Source of the DNA: Aldehydirespirator sp965116195
GTDB lineage: Bacteria; Actinomycetota; Acidimicrobiia; Acidimicrobiales; Aldehydirespiratoraceae
Assembly: GCA_965116195.1 (NCBI GenBank)
Contig: OZ220491.1
Coordinates: forward strand, 1,984,001-2,048,000
Length of the DNA stretch: 64,000 bases
Reading direction: 5' to 3'
Shown: positions 35,851-49,251 of the stretch, one piece after another
Numbering within the stretch: position 1 is the first letter of the stretch
Layout: each line of letters starts with the position of its first letter
Translations under genes and position numbers: made by a program
The notes under the pieces: generated by a model
What the model was told of the DNA's origin: nothing
Database searches by the model: none
The model's input: only the letters and a program-made list of their open reading frames with translations

Positions 35851-38154
35851 TCAGCCGGTCCCGTTCGTAGAGCCAGAAGAGCCAGAAGAGCCGGACGAAC
35901 CGTTGGAAGCGTCTTTGGTCATTACGGCCTCCAACACACGGACAGGCGACATGGGCAACTCACGCAAACGACAACCGGTGGCGTGATAGATGGCGTTGGC
36001 CACGGCCGCTATGGGGGGCACGATGCCGGTCTCGCCGACACCTCGCACGCCGTAGGGATGTGCCGGGTTGGGCACCTCCACGATGACAGCATCAATCATG
36101 GGCAGATCGGAAGCCACCGGCACCCGGTAGTCCAAAAACCCCGGGTTCTCCATCACGCCGTCGGAATCGTAGATGTACTCCTCATTCAAGGCCCAGCCGA
36201 CCCCCTGGGCGACACCGCCCTGGATCTGACCCTCCACATAGCTGGGATGAATAGCTGTGCCCGCATCCTGTGAAGCGGTGTAACGCAGCACTCTGACCAC
36301 GCCGGTCTCGGGATCCACCTCCACGTCACAGAGGTGAACAGCAAAGCCCGGGCCGGCTCCGTGTGCCTCCAAAGACCCTGTGGCCGTGAGCGGGCCTCCA
36401 GTCCTTTTGGCCTTGGCGGTGATCGCGGCCAGCGGCAGCGGATCCTTGCCGGCATCGCTGCCGGTATGGACAGCCTGACCGTCCACCCACTCAACTTCAG
36501 CCACGTCAACGCCCATCATCTTGGCCGCCCGGGCCCGCAGTTCGGTCACCATCTGGCGGCATGCGTTCACCACAGCCATACCCGTGGCGAAGGTGGCCCG
36601 GCTGCCCTCGGTGATGTCAGTGAAACCGACCGCCTCGGTGTCACCCACGACAGGACGGATGTCATACACGTCGATGCCGAGTTCCTCAGCCGCCATGAGC
36701 GCCATCGAGGCCCGACTGCCACCGATGTCCGGACTGCCTGTGACCACAGTCGCGGTGCCGTCCTCGTTGAGGTTGACGGTGGCGCTGGAGGACTCGCCGA
36801 TGTTGAACCAGTAGCCGCCAGCCACACCCCGACCCTGGTTGGGGCCGAGCGGAGCCTGGTAGTTCGGATGATCCCGCACCGCCTCCAGACACTCCCGGTA
36901 GCCGATACGGGCAAAGGGCACACCCATCGTGGACGGATCACCCTCAACAACAGCGTTGCGCAGCCGCAACTCAATCGGGTCGATGCCGAGTTGTTCGGCG
37001 ATCTCGTCCAGGATCGTCTCCACCGCAAAGGCAGTATGAGGGGCCGCTGGTGCCCGATAAGCCGCCGAACGAGCCGTGTTGACGACCACATTGAGACCCT
37101 CGATATCGAAGTTGGCAATCTTGTAGGACTCGAACACGGTCATGGCCCCGAGCAGTCCGCCCAGGCTCGAGAAGGCACCGCCGCAGTAGATCAGCCGAGC
37201 CTCTCCAGCCACCAGGTTGCCGTTGCTGTCAGCGCCGATTTTGACCCTGAGCTTGGCCGAAGGTGCCGGACCGGTCGCACGAAACACCTCATCGCGGGTC
37301 ATCACCATCTTGACAGGACGACCCGCCTGAGCCGAAAGAGCCACTGCCAACGGCTCCAGGTAGATGGTGGTTTTGCCGCCGAAGCCGCCGCCGATCTCGG
37401 CAGGCACCACCTTGATGCGTGTGTTCTCCCAGCCGAGCATCGTGGCCACGGACGAACGAACATTGAAATGCCCCTGAGACGAGCACCACAGGGTGCTGCG
37501 GCCATCCTGCCCTGTGTCGGCCACGCAGGCATGGGGTTCGATGTAGCCCTGATGCACAGGCTTGGTGGTGAACTCGTGCTCCACCACCAGATCAGCCTGA
37601 GCAAATCCGGCCTCCACATCGCCGGCAACGAAGTGTGTCCGATTGCTGATATTGGACGCCTCGGTGGCCGGCGGGTCGGCCCCGTCGGTGAGCATGTGGG
37701 CGTGCAGCACCGGGGCATCCGGCGCAAGCGCCTCGTCAATGGTCATCACGGCAGGCAGAACCTCGTAGTCAACCCTCAGCGCGGCGGCGGCCCGGCGAGC
37801 CTGTTCGGGGGTGGTTGCAGCCACTGCGGCCACTGCATGACCCTCATAGAAGGCCCTGTCACGGGCCATGGTGTTGACGCACAGTTCGTAGTCACGGTCA
37901 CTGGGTTGCACCGCCGGGAAGTCATCGCCGGTTATCACCGCTTTGACTCCGGACATGGCCAGTGCCTCGGACTTGTCAATGGAGATGATCCGGGCATGAG
38001 CATGCGGCGAGCGCACCACCACGCCCGTGAGTTGGCCGGGCAGGTTGAGATCGGCGGCGAAACGGGCACGTCCGGTTACCTTCTCGAGCCCGTCGTGACG
38101 AACAGGCCGTGTACCGACGTATTTGTACTGGGGCTTTGACTCTGTGACAGTCAC
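35851..38154 (-). CDS. Xanthine/aldehyde dehydrogenase family molybdopterin-binding large subunit
   Basis: A 767-residue large subunit from GTG 38154 (VTVTESKPQYKYVG). Motifs: HDGLEKVTGRARFAADL at the N-terminus, EIGGGFGGKTTIY for the molybdopterin cleft, AAYRAPAAPHTAFA, and the catalytic Glu in GVGETGIVPP near the C-terminus. With the Fe-S and FAD subunits upstream it forms a three-subunit molybdenum hydroxylase that adds oxygen from water to a purine, N-heterocycle, aldehyde or aromatic acyl-CoA. The AYRCSFR loop of form I CO dehydrogenase is absent. The in-frame ATG at 38364 would add 70 Ser/Pro/Gln-rich residues and overlap the Fe-S gene; it is thought not to be used. The tail is a Ser/Gly run (NGSSGSSGSSGST). 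Confidence 0.92.
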   Translation of the reverse strand: MTVTESKPQYKYVGTRPVRHDGLEKVTGRARFAADLNLPGQLTGVVVRSPHAHARIISIDKSEALAMSGVKAVITGDDFPAVQPSDRDYELCVNTMARDRAFYEGHAVAAVAATTPEQARRAAAALRVDYEVLPAVMTIDEALAPDAPVLHAHMLTDGADPPATEASNISNRTHFVAGDVEAGFAQADLVVEHEFTTKPVHQGYIEPHACVADTGQDGRSTLWCSSQGHFNVRSSVATMLGWENTRIKVVPAEIGGGFGGKTTIYLEPLAVALSAQAGRPVKMVMTRDEVFRATGPAPSAKLRVKIGADSNGNLVAGEARLIYCGGAFSSLGGLLGAMTVFESYKIANFDIEGLNVVVNTARSAAYRAPAAPHTAFAVETILDEIAEQLGIDPIELRLRNAVVEGDPSTMGVPFARIGYRECLEAVRDHPNYQAPLGPNQGRGVAGGYWFNIGESSSATVNLNEDGTATVVTGSPDIGGSRASMALMAAEELGIDVYDIRPVVGDTEAVGFTDITEGSRATFATGMAVVNACRQMVTELRARAAKMMGVDVAEVEWVDGQAVHTGSDAGKDPLPLAAITAKAKRTGGPLTATGSLEAHGAGPGFAVHLCDVEVDPETGVVRVLRYTASQDAGTAIHPSYVEGQIQGGVAQGVGWALNEEYIYDSDGVMENPGFLDYRVPVASDLPMIDAVIVEVPNPAHPYGVRGVGETGIVPPIAAVANAIYHATGCRLRELPMSPVRVLEAVMTKDASNGSSGSSGSSGSTNGTG

Positions 38155-38329
38155 TTGTGGACTCCTGGCTGTGGGACTGCTTGGACTTGGTACTGGGTAC
38201 TGGGTACTGGGTGCTGCTTGACACCTGGATTGGCTATGGGACTGCTCGGATTGTTTGGAATGCTCGGAAAGGGCTGGCTCGGTTGGGTGGCTGATTGGGT
38301 TGGGCTGGCTGGCTTGCTGGTTCGGGCGG
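38155..38329. repeat. Low-complexity G/T-rich spacer between Fe-S and Mo subunit genes
   Basis: The 175-bp spacer has short repeats such as TACTGGG three times (about 38192-38215), GGGACTGCT twice and GGCTGGCT. It keeps an open frame upstream of the large subunit but has the look of slippage-expanded sequence rather than coding sequence. Confidence 0.6.
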
Positions 38330-38809
38330 TCAGGCGCTCTGTTTGATCTGGTCGGCTGCGTCAAGCACCGATCGCACGATCTTGTCGTAACCGGTGCAAC
38401 GGCAGAGGTTGCCGGCCAAGCCGTAACGAACCTCGGTCTCGGTGGGTTCGGGATTGCGATCCAACAACGCCTTGGCTGCCATCAAGAAACCGGGAGTACA
38501 GACCCCACACTGCAACGCTGCCCCCTCCAAGAAGCACTGCTGCAGGGGGTGCAGGTCATCACCGGAGGCAAGACCCTCCACAGTGGAAATCGTGCGGCCC
38601 TCAGCCTCGGGAGCGAACACCAGACACGAACACAGCAGATGCCCATCCATCAAGATTGAACAGCTGCCACAGTCGCCGGTACCGCAGCCTTCCTTGGCCC
38701 CGATCAGCCCGACCTCGTCGCGCAAAGCGTCAAGCAATGACTGGCCTCCGTCGCAGAGAAACTCGGCCTGATCGCCGTTGACGGTGCAGGTGACATGGAC
38801 TCGGCTCAA
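38330..38809 (-). CDS. (2Fe-2S)-binding small subunit of molybdenum hydroxylase
   Basis: A 159-residue protein with two iron-sulfur domains. The plant ferredoxin-like part has KEGCGTGDCGSCSILMDG and a later C in LLCSCLVF; the helical domain has QCGVCTPGFL and NLCRCTGYDKIV. It passes electrons from the molybdenum centre to FAD. The start is a TTG at 38809 (MSRVHVTCTVNGD) with AAGGAGG upstream on the minus strand. It follows the FAD subunit gene after a 411-bp repeat-filled spacer and precedes the large subunit gene. Confidence 0.93.
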   Translation of the reverse strand: MSRVHVTCTVNGDQAEFLCDGGQSLLDALRDEVGLIGAKEGCGTGDCGSCSILMDGHLLCSCLVFAPEAEGRTISTVEGLASGDDLHPLQQCFLEGAALQCGVCTPGFLMAAKALLDRNPEPTETEVRYGLAGNLCRCTGYDKIVRSVLDAADQIKQSA

Positions 38810-38859
38810 CGCTGGCCTCCTTGCATATTGGTCATGCTGACAACACTAATGGTGACAGG

Positions 38860-39220
38860 CACGCTAGTGGTAACGGGCACACCAACGACGACAGAACCGG
38901 TAGCGGTAACGGGCACACCCACGGTGACAGACTCGCTAGCGGTAACGGTGACGGGCACACCCACGGTGACAGACTCGCTAGCGGTAACGGTGACGGGCAC
39001 ACCCACGGTGACAGACTCGCTAGCGGTAACGGTGACGGGCACACCCACGGTGACAGACTCGCTAGCGGTAACGGTGACGGGCACACCCACGGTGACAGAC
39101 TCGCTAGCGGTAACGGTGACGGGCACACAAACGGTGGCGGCGGGCACACCCACGACGACAGAATCGGTAACGGTGGCGGACACACCCACGGTGACGGACT
39201 CGCTGATGGTGACGGGCACG
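38860..39220. repeat. 42-bp tandem repeat array inside the molybdenum hydroxylase operon
   Basis: Five near-identical 42-bp units have the landmark GACAGACTCGCTAGCG at 38926, 38968, 39010, 39052 and 39094, with degenerate copies on both sides. Being a multiple of 3 and stop-free, the array opens long frames on both strands (VTVTASESVTVGV on minus, VTDSLAVTVTGTP on plus), but none has a plausible start or domain. It separates the FAD and Fe-S subunit genes. Confidence 0.93.
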
Positions 39221-40078
39221 CTAGTTGTGGCGGGCTCGCTCGGCTGCGATGGACACCGCCCGACGAGCCAGCACGCCGGCCACCTGTTGACGGTAGGCGA
39301 CGGTGCCGCGCTTGTCGTTGATCGGGTTGGTGGCTGCGGCTGCCGCTGCGGCAACTGCTGCGAGCGTCTCATCGGTGGGTTGGTGGCCGATGAGTACCGC
39401 CTCGGCCTCCGGCACCCCGACCACCGTCGGGGCCACGGCACCAAGCGCAATCGCGGCAGCCACAACCCTGCCGTCGGCAGCAAGTGTGACACGAGCAGCG
39501 GCACCCACGACTGCTATGTCCATCTCGGTGCGCGGGATCAGCCGCAGGTAGGCATCGGCCGTGCCTGCCGGTGGCTGATCCAACTCGAACTCGACAATGA
39601 ACTCGCCCGGCGTGAGCGATGTCGTCCCAGGCCCGGTCGTCACCTGGGCCACCGGAACCGTGCGTTCGTTGCCGGGGCCCGCGATCACCGCCCTGGCCTC
39701 GTTGACGATGAGGCTGGGCGGAGTGTCCGCCGCCGGTGAAGCATTGGCCAGGTTCCCACCCCAGGAAGACCGGCTCTGGATCTGATCCGAGCCAATCAGC
39801 CCGCTGGCTTCCACCAGGCCGGGAAATGCCGCCGCCAGCCCGGCATGGCCACATATGTCAGAGGCGGGCGTGGCCGCGCCGACAGTTAACATTGAGCCGT
39901 TGTGGGTGATAGCACAGAGCCGTTCAATCCGCTTGAGGTCAATGAGGACGCTGGGCTCGGGCCGACCGGCCCGAAGCTGGGGGATCAAGTCTGTGGCACC
40001 AGCCAACACCCGGGCTTCGGGATCCGAGGCAAGCAGGTCAGCGGCTTCAGCCACCGTGGTCGGGGAGGCATATTTCAT
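39221..40078 (-). CDS. FAD-binding middle subunit of molybdenum hydroxylase
   Basis: A 285-residue CoxM/XdhB-type flavoprotein subunit. The first FAD pyrophosphate loop is LAGATDLIPQLRAG, the second is SSWGGNLANASPAADTPPSL, followed by a CO dehydrogenase flavoprotein C-terminal domain (EMDIAVVGAAARVTLAADGR). It takes electrons from the 2Fe-2S subunit. As first gene of the operon it is divergent from the sterol desaturase gene; the two starts are 85 bp apart, so promoters overlap. Confidence 0.93.
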   Translation of the reverse strand: MKYASPTTVAEAADLLASDPEARVLAGATDLIPQLRAGRPEPSVLIDLKRIERLCAITHNGSMLTVGAATPASDICGHAGLAAAFPGLVEASGLIGSDQIQSRSSWGGNLANASPAADTPPSLIVNEARAVIAGPGNERTVPVAQVTTGPGTTSLTPGEFIVEFELDQPPAGTADAYLRLIPRTEMDIAVVGAAARVTLAADGRVVAAAIALGAVAPTVVGVPEAEAVLIGHQPTDETLAAVAAAAAAATNPINDKRGTVAYRQQVAGVLARRAVSIAAERARHN

Positions 40079-40163
40079 AGCCTGAGCATAGAGTACAATG
40101 CGCGTTATACCGGTCGAGCCACCAGAGGCTTCGTTGGTCTTCCGTCAGCAGGAGGTGCGGCTC

Positions 40164-41198
40164 ATGGCAGACACGTCCCCGACCGTCGGCCCCGGCCCAG
40201 CCATCCGGCCCGGTGCCAGAGGCTTCGAGCCCGAGACTCCCATCAAGATCTCGCCGATCCTTGACTGGCCACCCCGCCCTCTGGCGACGCTGAGGTACCT
40301 GGTTACGCCGGTGATGCTGCCCTACGGCTTGTGTTGGGTGGCACTGGCCGCGCTTGGTTGGCACTATTTCACCCCGTCAATGGAGCGCATGGCCACGCTC
40401 AACCCCCAGTGGATATTGCTGATCTATGTGCGTAACGCGCTGACTCTCACCCTGATAGCAGGCACGCTGCATTTGGCTCTGTATGTCCGCAGAAGCCAAC
40501 AACAACGCTACAAGTACAACTCAGCTTGGCTCAGCACCACCAACCGAGAGTTTCTGTGGGGCAATCAGACCCGTGACAACATCTTTTGGAGCCTTGTCAG
40601 TGGCTGCACGGTATGGACGTTGTACGAGTCTTTGACCATGTGGTTCTATGCCAACGACTGGATCCCCGAGGTGAACTGGAACTCGGGTTGGCCCTATCTT
40701 TCACTGCTCACGGTCGGCGTGTTTTTGTGGTCGGTGACCCACTTCTACCTGAATCATCGACTACTTCATGTGCGCTGGTTCTATGACCATGCCCACCACC
40801 TGCATCACCGCAACGTCAACACCGGGCCTTGGAGTGGCCTGTCAATGCACCCGCTGGAGCATGTGATCTACTTCAGCGTCCTCATGGTGTGGTGGATCGT
40901 GCCGGCCCATCCATTCATCGTGATCCTCAACGGTATGTTCAACGGCGCGGGCCCCTCGGTGTCACACTCGGGGTTTGACCGCTTCGAGATCGGCCGTCGG
41001 GGGCGCGCTGCCCCCGGTGCCGACTACTTCCACCACCTGCACCATCGCTACTTTGAGTGCAACTACGGGAACCGGCCCATGCCAATCGACAAACTGTTCG
41101 GCACCTTCCACAACGGCACGCCTGAAGCCCATGCCCGCATGCGCCAACGGATGAAAGCCCGCCGCGGCACCGGAGTCACCCCAACCAAGCAACCCTGA
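40164..41198 (+). CDS. Sterol desaturase/fatty acid hydroxylase family protein
   Basis: A 344-residue membrane di-iron protein starting at ATG 40164 after GGAGG. Hydrophobic helices alternate with the His clusters of the superfamily: HFYLNHRLLH, HAHHLHHRN, and FHHLHHRYFECNYGN. These bind two irons for O2-dependent hydroxylation or desaturation of lipids, such as sterol or carotenoid rings or ether lipids (alkylglycerol monooxygenase-like); the substrate is not deducible. The gene is divergent from the molybdenum hydroxylase operon and ends 5 bp before the stop of the ASCH gene on the other strand. Confidence 0.9.
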   Translation: MADTSPTVGPGPAIRPGARGFEPETPIKISPILDWPPRPLATLRYLVTPVMLPYGLCWVALAALGWHYFTPSMERMATLNPQWILLIYVRNALTLTLIAGTLHLALYVRRSQQQRYKYNSAWLSTTNREFLWGNQTRDNIFWSLVSGCTVWTLYESLTMWFYANDWIPEVNWNSGWPYLSLLTVGVFLWSVTHFYLNHRLLHVRWFYDHAHHLHHRNVNTGPWSGLSMHPLEHVIYFSVLMVWWIVPAHPFIVILNGMFNGAGPSVSHSGFDRFEIGRRGRAAPGADYFHHLHHRYFECNYGNRPMPIDKLFGTFHNGTPEAHARMRQRMKARRGTGVTPTKQP

Positions 41199-41203
41199 AA
41201 CCC

Positions 41204-41722
41204 CTACCCGTCACCTGCAGCGCCACCAAGGTCCTCGTGCGCATATCCTGCGGTCAGCCGTCGGAAAGCCATGTCGTCAAGGTACTGAAAACTCTGCGGT
41301 GGATGTTGGATACCAATCTCCGGCAAGGCTGTCAATTTTGAGAATGGAGTGAACCCCCTCAACTCGATTGCGACTGCGGTGTTGAGTCCTTCCAGGTAAC
41401 TGAGCAACGCTTCACGGGTTATCCCGCCCGCGCGTTTGTATGTACGCCAAAGAGTAGCAGGTGGCTTGATCACTACCTGCTCAACCTCGCAAAATCCTGC
41501 CAACCGCTGCACGGGCGCGGTGGAATAGACCACGATACGGCTGACTGCTCTTGCAAAGGGGCGTCGCCTGAATTCCACGCGCTTGGCACCATTTTGGATC
41601 AATTCCACGTAGCGTGGATGGATTGGCAGAAGTGCTATGGCACCTTCTGGTCTATGTTTGATTCCAACCACCTCGCTCCTACCTGTTGTACCTTCATAAT
41701 TGACTGGGCCGGTGCCTTCCAT
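41204..41722 (-). CDS. ASCH/PUA-like domain protein
   Basis: A 172-residue protein starting at ATG 41722, which has AAAGGAG upstream and overlaps the previous gene by 88 bp in another frame. The core is LLPIHPRYVELIQNGAKRVE, FRRRPFARAVSRIVVYSTAP, then GFCEVEQVVI, the beta-barrel pattern of ASCH domains (IxPxYxxxIxxGxKxxExR). ASCH and EVE/PUA-like domains bind RNA or modified nucleobases. Coupled translation with the PIN-GNAT-PUA-like protein suggests a two-component system. Function is not known. Confidence 0.7.
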   Translation of the reverse strand: MEGTGPVNYEGTTGRSEVVGIKHRPEGAIALLPIHPRYVELIQNGAKRVEFRRRPFARAVSRIVVYSTAPVQRLAGFCEVEQVVIKPPATLWRTYKRAGGITREALLSYLEGLNTAVAIELRGFTPFSKLTALPEIGIQHPPQSFQYLDDMAFRRLTAGYAHEDLGGAAGDG

Positions 41723-43128
41723 ACCTGTGCTCCTTTCAACTCTTCAGCCGTTGGTCCGCCTCGCAGATCACGGGCTTGACGAAACAGTATCGCGAGGACT
41801 TCCTTCTTGCCGTTCTGGGTCATATCACGTATTTGGCTTTGGGAGTAGACACTCCGCTTACCCACGTAGTCGGATATGTCCCCAGGAGACTTGGACACAG
41901 TTATTCCCTCGGCGATGCCCACAACGCTAAGCCAGTGACGGTCATGAGACCGATAGAAATATAGAATGTCTCCAGGGCGTATCTGCCTGTTATTGCCTCG
42001 TGACAAATAGGCCTTCTGTATTCCGTTGCCTGCAGGCGACCAAATGCCCAGTTCCTTAATCGGGATTTCTTCATCCGCTTCTGGAAACAGGATCTGATGA
42101 AATTTAGGCTCTATCGGGATAACAAAACGCTGAACGTCAGTGGCGTAGTTCCAAGTTCCATATTTTACGTGGTAGTCTAATGCTGATGGCGAGGCGGGTA
42201 TCTGTCGGCCCGGATGCAGAGACTTCACCATAACAATCTCGCTTAGTTGGGTTTGCGTGCCTTCCTTGACAAAGCCAAAGTTCTCAAAAAACGAGGATAC
42301 CTGAACGTACTTCGGGAAGACTGTAACGTATGATGATACTCCGCCGTTTACGTAGGCATAGTCAAACACAGATTTCAGCAACAGCTCGCCGTATCTCATT
42401 CCAGGACACTCATCTGATACCTTGAACAGGCAAACCTTCAGAGTCTTGCCGCCAGGTCCGTAGTCCGGCGGGTCTTCCCATTTGACGATAGTCAAGGCTG
42501 CCAGGCTTCCACCAGACTCCACCATCCAGCACTCCCGGTGCTCCACCTTGCATTTTCTCAGCCAATTGTCAAACTCTGGGTAGTCCACGCGAAGCGAATC
42601 AAATATGGGATCGCTGGCATCCAGTTCATGGGCTTTGGCTGATCGCGGCAGTAGGCCAACACTCGGTGGTTGCGGTGCGATAGCCTTGAGATGAGCGAGA
42701 GCGTCCTCTATGCAGGCAACACGCTCACCCAATCCGAGACGGTGCGCTTTCTTGTGTAGCTTAACGTCTTCTGTCACCAGCAGGTTGACTGCATAGCAGA
42801 CCACTGCCGACAACAGGTGATGATCCACCCAGTCGTTACTGTGCCTTGGCGGGTTCCCACAATGCTCTTCAACCTGTGCAGGGATACTTGGTGGCTTAGG
42901 TAAGCCGGGATGGTTTGCAGTGATTTTCCGTCGCCACGTTTGTTCGTCAAGGTCTCTCACGTTCGCGAAGTCGTGCGTCAGCGCGACTGGATGGTGATAG
43001 GTCGTGTGCCCGTGCTCGTTGGCAAAGCTCAGAAGGGCACTGGCTGCCGCGGCCGTCGGCTCGGGTGTTTCGCCGGGCTTTGGGTACGCAGAGATGAGCA
43101 CGTTTGAATCCAGCAGGATGTTCACCAT
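41635..43128 (-). CDS. PIN-GNAT-PUA-like three-domain fusion protein
   Basis: A 497-residue protein from ATG 43128 (43158 is an alternative). Residues 1-145 form a PIN-type nuclease domain: MVNILLDSNVLIS with the first Asp, HDFANVRDLDEQTWR, and LVTEDVKLHKKA with a later acidic residue. Residues about 165-310 look like a GNAT acyltransferase (LAALTIVKWED, CPGMRYGELLLKSVFDYAY, SFFENFGFVKEG). Residues about 345-490 resemble an ASCH/EVE (PUA-like) fold (NRQIRPGDILYFYRSHDRHW, VGIAEGI). PIN domains cut RNA and GNAT domains acetylate, for example tRNA-linked amines in toxins; here both are joined to a nucleic-acid reader-like domain. The gene appears more AT-rich than its neighbours, suggesting transfer. 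The overlapping ASCH gene follows. Confidence 0.72.
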   Translation of the reverse strand: MVNILLDSNVLISAYPKPGETPEPTAAAASALLSFANEHGHTTYHHPVALTHDFANVRDLDEQTWRRKITANHPGLPKPPSIPAQVEEHCGNPPRHSNDWVDHHLLSAVVCYAVNLLVTEDVKLHKKAHRLGLGERVACIEDALAHLKAIAPQPPSVGLLPRSAKAHELDASDPIFDSLRVDYPEFDNWLRKCKVEHRECWMVESGGSLAALTIVKWEDPPDYGPGGKTLKVCLFKVSDECPGMRYGELLLKSVFDYAYVNGGVSSYVTVFPKYVQVSSFFENFGFVKEGTQTQLSEIVMVKSLHPGRQIPASPSALDYHVKYGTWNYATDVQRFVIPIEPKFHQILFPEADEEIPIKELGIWSPAGNGIQKAYLSRGNNRQIRPGDILYFYRSHDRHWLSVVGIAEGITVSKSPGDISDYVGKRSVYSQSQIRDMTQNGKKEVLAILFRQARDLRGGPTAEELKGAQVWKAPAQSIMKVQQVGARWLESNIDQKVP

Positions 43129-43285
43129 AATCGACAGCATATCAAACACCTGTGACATACTTTTCAGTACATTTCAAGATTTCCCCGTAACTTCCTTGGT
43201 GGTTTCGGCGGAGGCTACGTTGGCTTGGGAACAAAGCGCCGGTGCCTGCGGGGTTGACTGGGGTTGAGCTTGTAGCGTTTCCGGA

Positions 43286-44172
43286 GTGAAAGTGCTGCAG
43301 CGTTGTCGTGAAACCCTCGCCAACTCGGTGAGTACGTTGTTCTCACAGGGCGACATGCCGCTGGTGAACACCAGTGAGTATCCCGGAGACGCCGGACTGT
43401 GCGGCCCGGACTCGGTTAGCTGGAAGGTGATCGGCGACGTGAGCGTGTTTGTGGGAGCCATACGCGCCCTGCTCATCCAAGCCGCACATCCCGAGGCGGT
43501 GGCCGGTGTTGACCAGCACAGCCGTTACCGCGACGACCCGATGGGACGCCTGAACCGCACTGCGTTCTATGTGACCTCAGCGACCTTTGGAGCGATGCCT
43601 GAGGTTGCCGAGGCGGTTGACCGGGTGCGTAAGGCTCACCGTGGCGTGAGGGGCAGCTCGCATCGTGGGGTCGCCTACTCAGCCACCATGCCCGAGCTGG
43701 CTGCCTGGGTACACAACACGCTCACGGACTCCTTTTTGGTGGCTTACCGTGAGTTCGGCCTGGCGCTAACCTCCGAGGAGGCTGACCGTTTCGTGGTGGA
43801 GCAGTCCAGGGTGGGGGCACTGCTCAATGCCGATCCCATGCCACAAACCGCCCTTGAGCTGCATGAATGGGTGCGCACCCATCCGGCAGTGGGTATCAGC
43901 CCGGGCATGCGGTCAGCCGTGGAGTTCTTGCGCCGCCCGCCGCTGCCAGCCGTGCAGCGACTGGGATATGCAGTACTGATGCAGGGAGCGGTCAGCACTC
44001 TGCCAGCAGAGCTGTGCGTGCTGTTGGGTCTCAAGCCCCGACCCGGCGGCCGGCAGGCCACTGCGGCGCTGCTGAAACTGCTGCGTTGGGGGTTGCTCAA
44101 CAGCCCATCCTGGCGAGCCGCAATGGACCGCTGCGGCGCAGACTATGACCCTTCACAATTCCGGACATTGCC

Positions 44173-44176
<4 letters not shown>
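43286..44176 (+). CDS. Oxygenase MpaB family protein (DUF2236)
   Basis: A 296-residue protein. LCGPDSVSWKVIGDVSVF, AIRALLIQAAHPEAVAGVDQ, SRYRDDPMGRLNRTAFYV and AYSATMPELAAWVHNTL are the conserved helices of the family, which includes latex-clearing protein (Lcp) and MpaB; a haem is bound in characterised members through His residues such as those seen here. Actinobacterial relatives are thought to be haem oxygenases of unknown substrate. GTG at 43286 is used; an internal ATG at 43355 is an alternative. Its TAG overlaps the TAA of the RCC1 protein gene on the opposite strand (TTAG at 44173-44176). Confidence 0.85.
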
Positions 44177-48945
<4,769 letters not shown>

Positions 48946-49251
48946 GTGCTCCTAGCCTCCCAACATGTGTTGCGCTCGGGCATGCCCACCCCGGGCACGC
49001 CACGACAACCCCACGATACCAGCCTGGGGGGAGGAAAGCAAACTGAACAAGAAAAAACACCTCTGACCTGCGCATTTCCCCAGCGAGACCCTCCCAAAAC
49101 AACCTTGCTCCACCCCGCCCCCGCGTTTTCGCGGAGGCTCTTTTCCTGTTGGGCTTGACACCCTCCCACTGGCGGGTAATGTGTACGGTGGCGTACCTGA
49201 TCTGAGTGCGCGACAGCAAATCCCCATGGTGACCAGGAGGGCCACAAACAC
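48946..49251. promoter_or_regulatory. Divergent promoter region between two surface-protein genes
   Basis: The 306-bp region between two outward-facing surface-protein genes must hold both promoters. AGGAG precedes the RCC1-protein ATG, and AGGAGGG precedes the ATG at 49252. TTGACA at 49155-49160 with TAATGTGTA about 17 nt later (49177 on) is a plausible promoter for the plus-strand gene. No poly-C tract like those of the SLH genes is present. The hairpin at 49121-49134 is listed separately. Confidence 0.45.
49121..49134 (+). terminator. Small GC hairpin followed by T-rich sequence
   Basis: CCGCG-TTTT-CGCGG is a 5-bp perfect stem followed by GGCTCTTTTCC. It lies between divergent genes, where a terminator is not required, so it may be an attenuator or a chance hairpin. 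A similar CGTTTTCGCG stretch occurs near 28199. Confidence 0.3.

Noticed and set aside
38795..39739. Plus- or minus-strand VTV-repeat surface protein in the hydroxylase operon
   Set aside because: Open only because the 42-bp unit lacks stops; no signal peptide, start or other domain, and it would overlap the FAD and Fe-S subunit genes.
35851..40078. Aerobic CO dehydrogenase (coxMSL)
   Set aside because: The large subunit lacks the AYRCSFR active-site loop of form I; gene order and motifs fit a general molybdenum hydroxylase.
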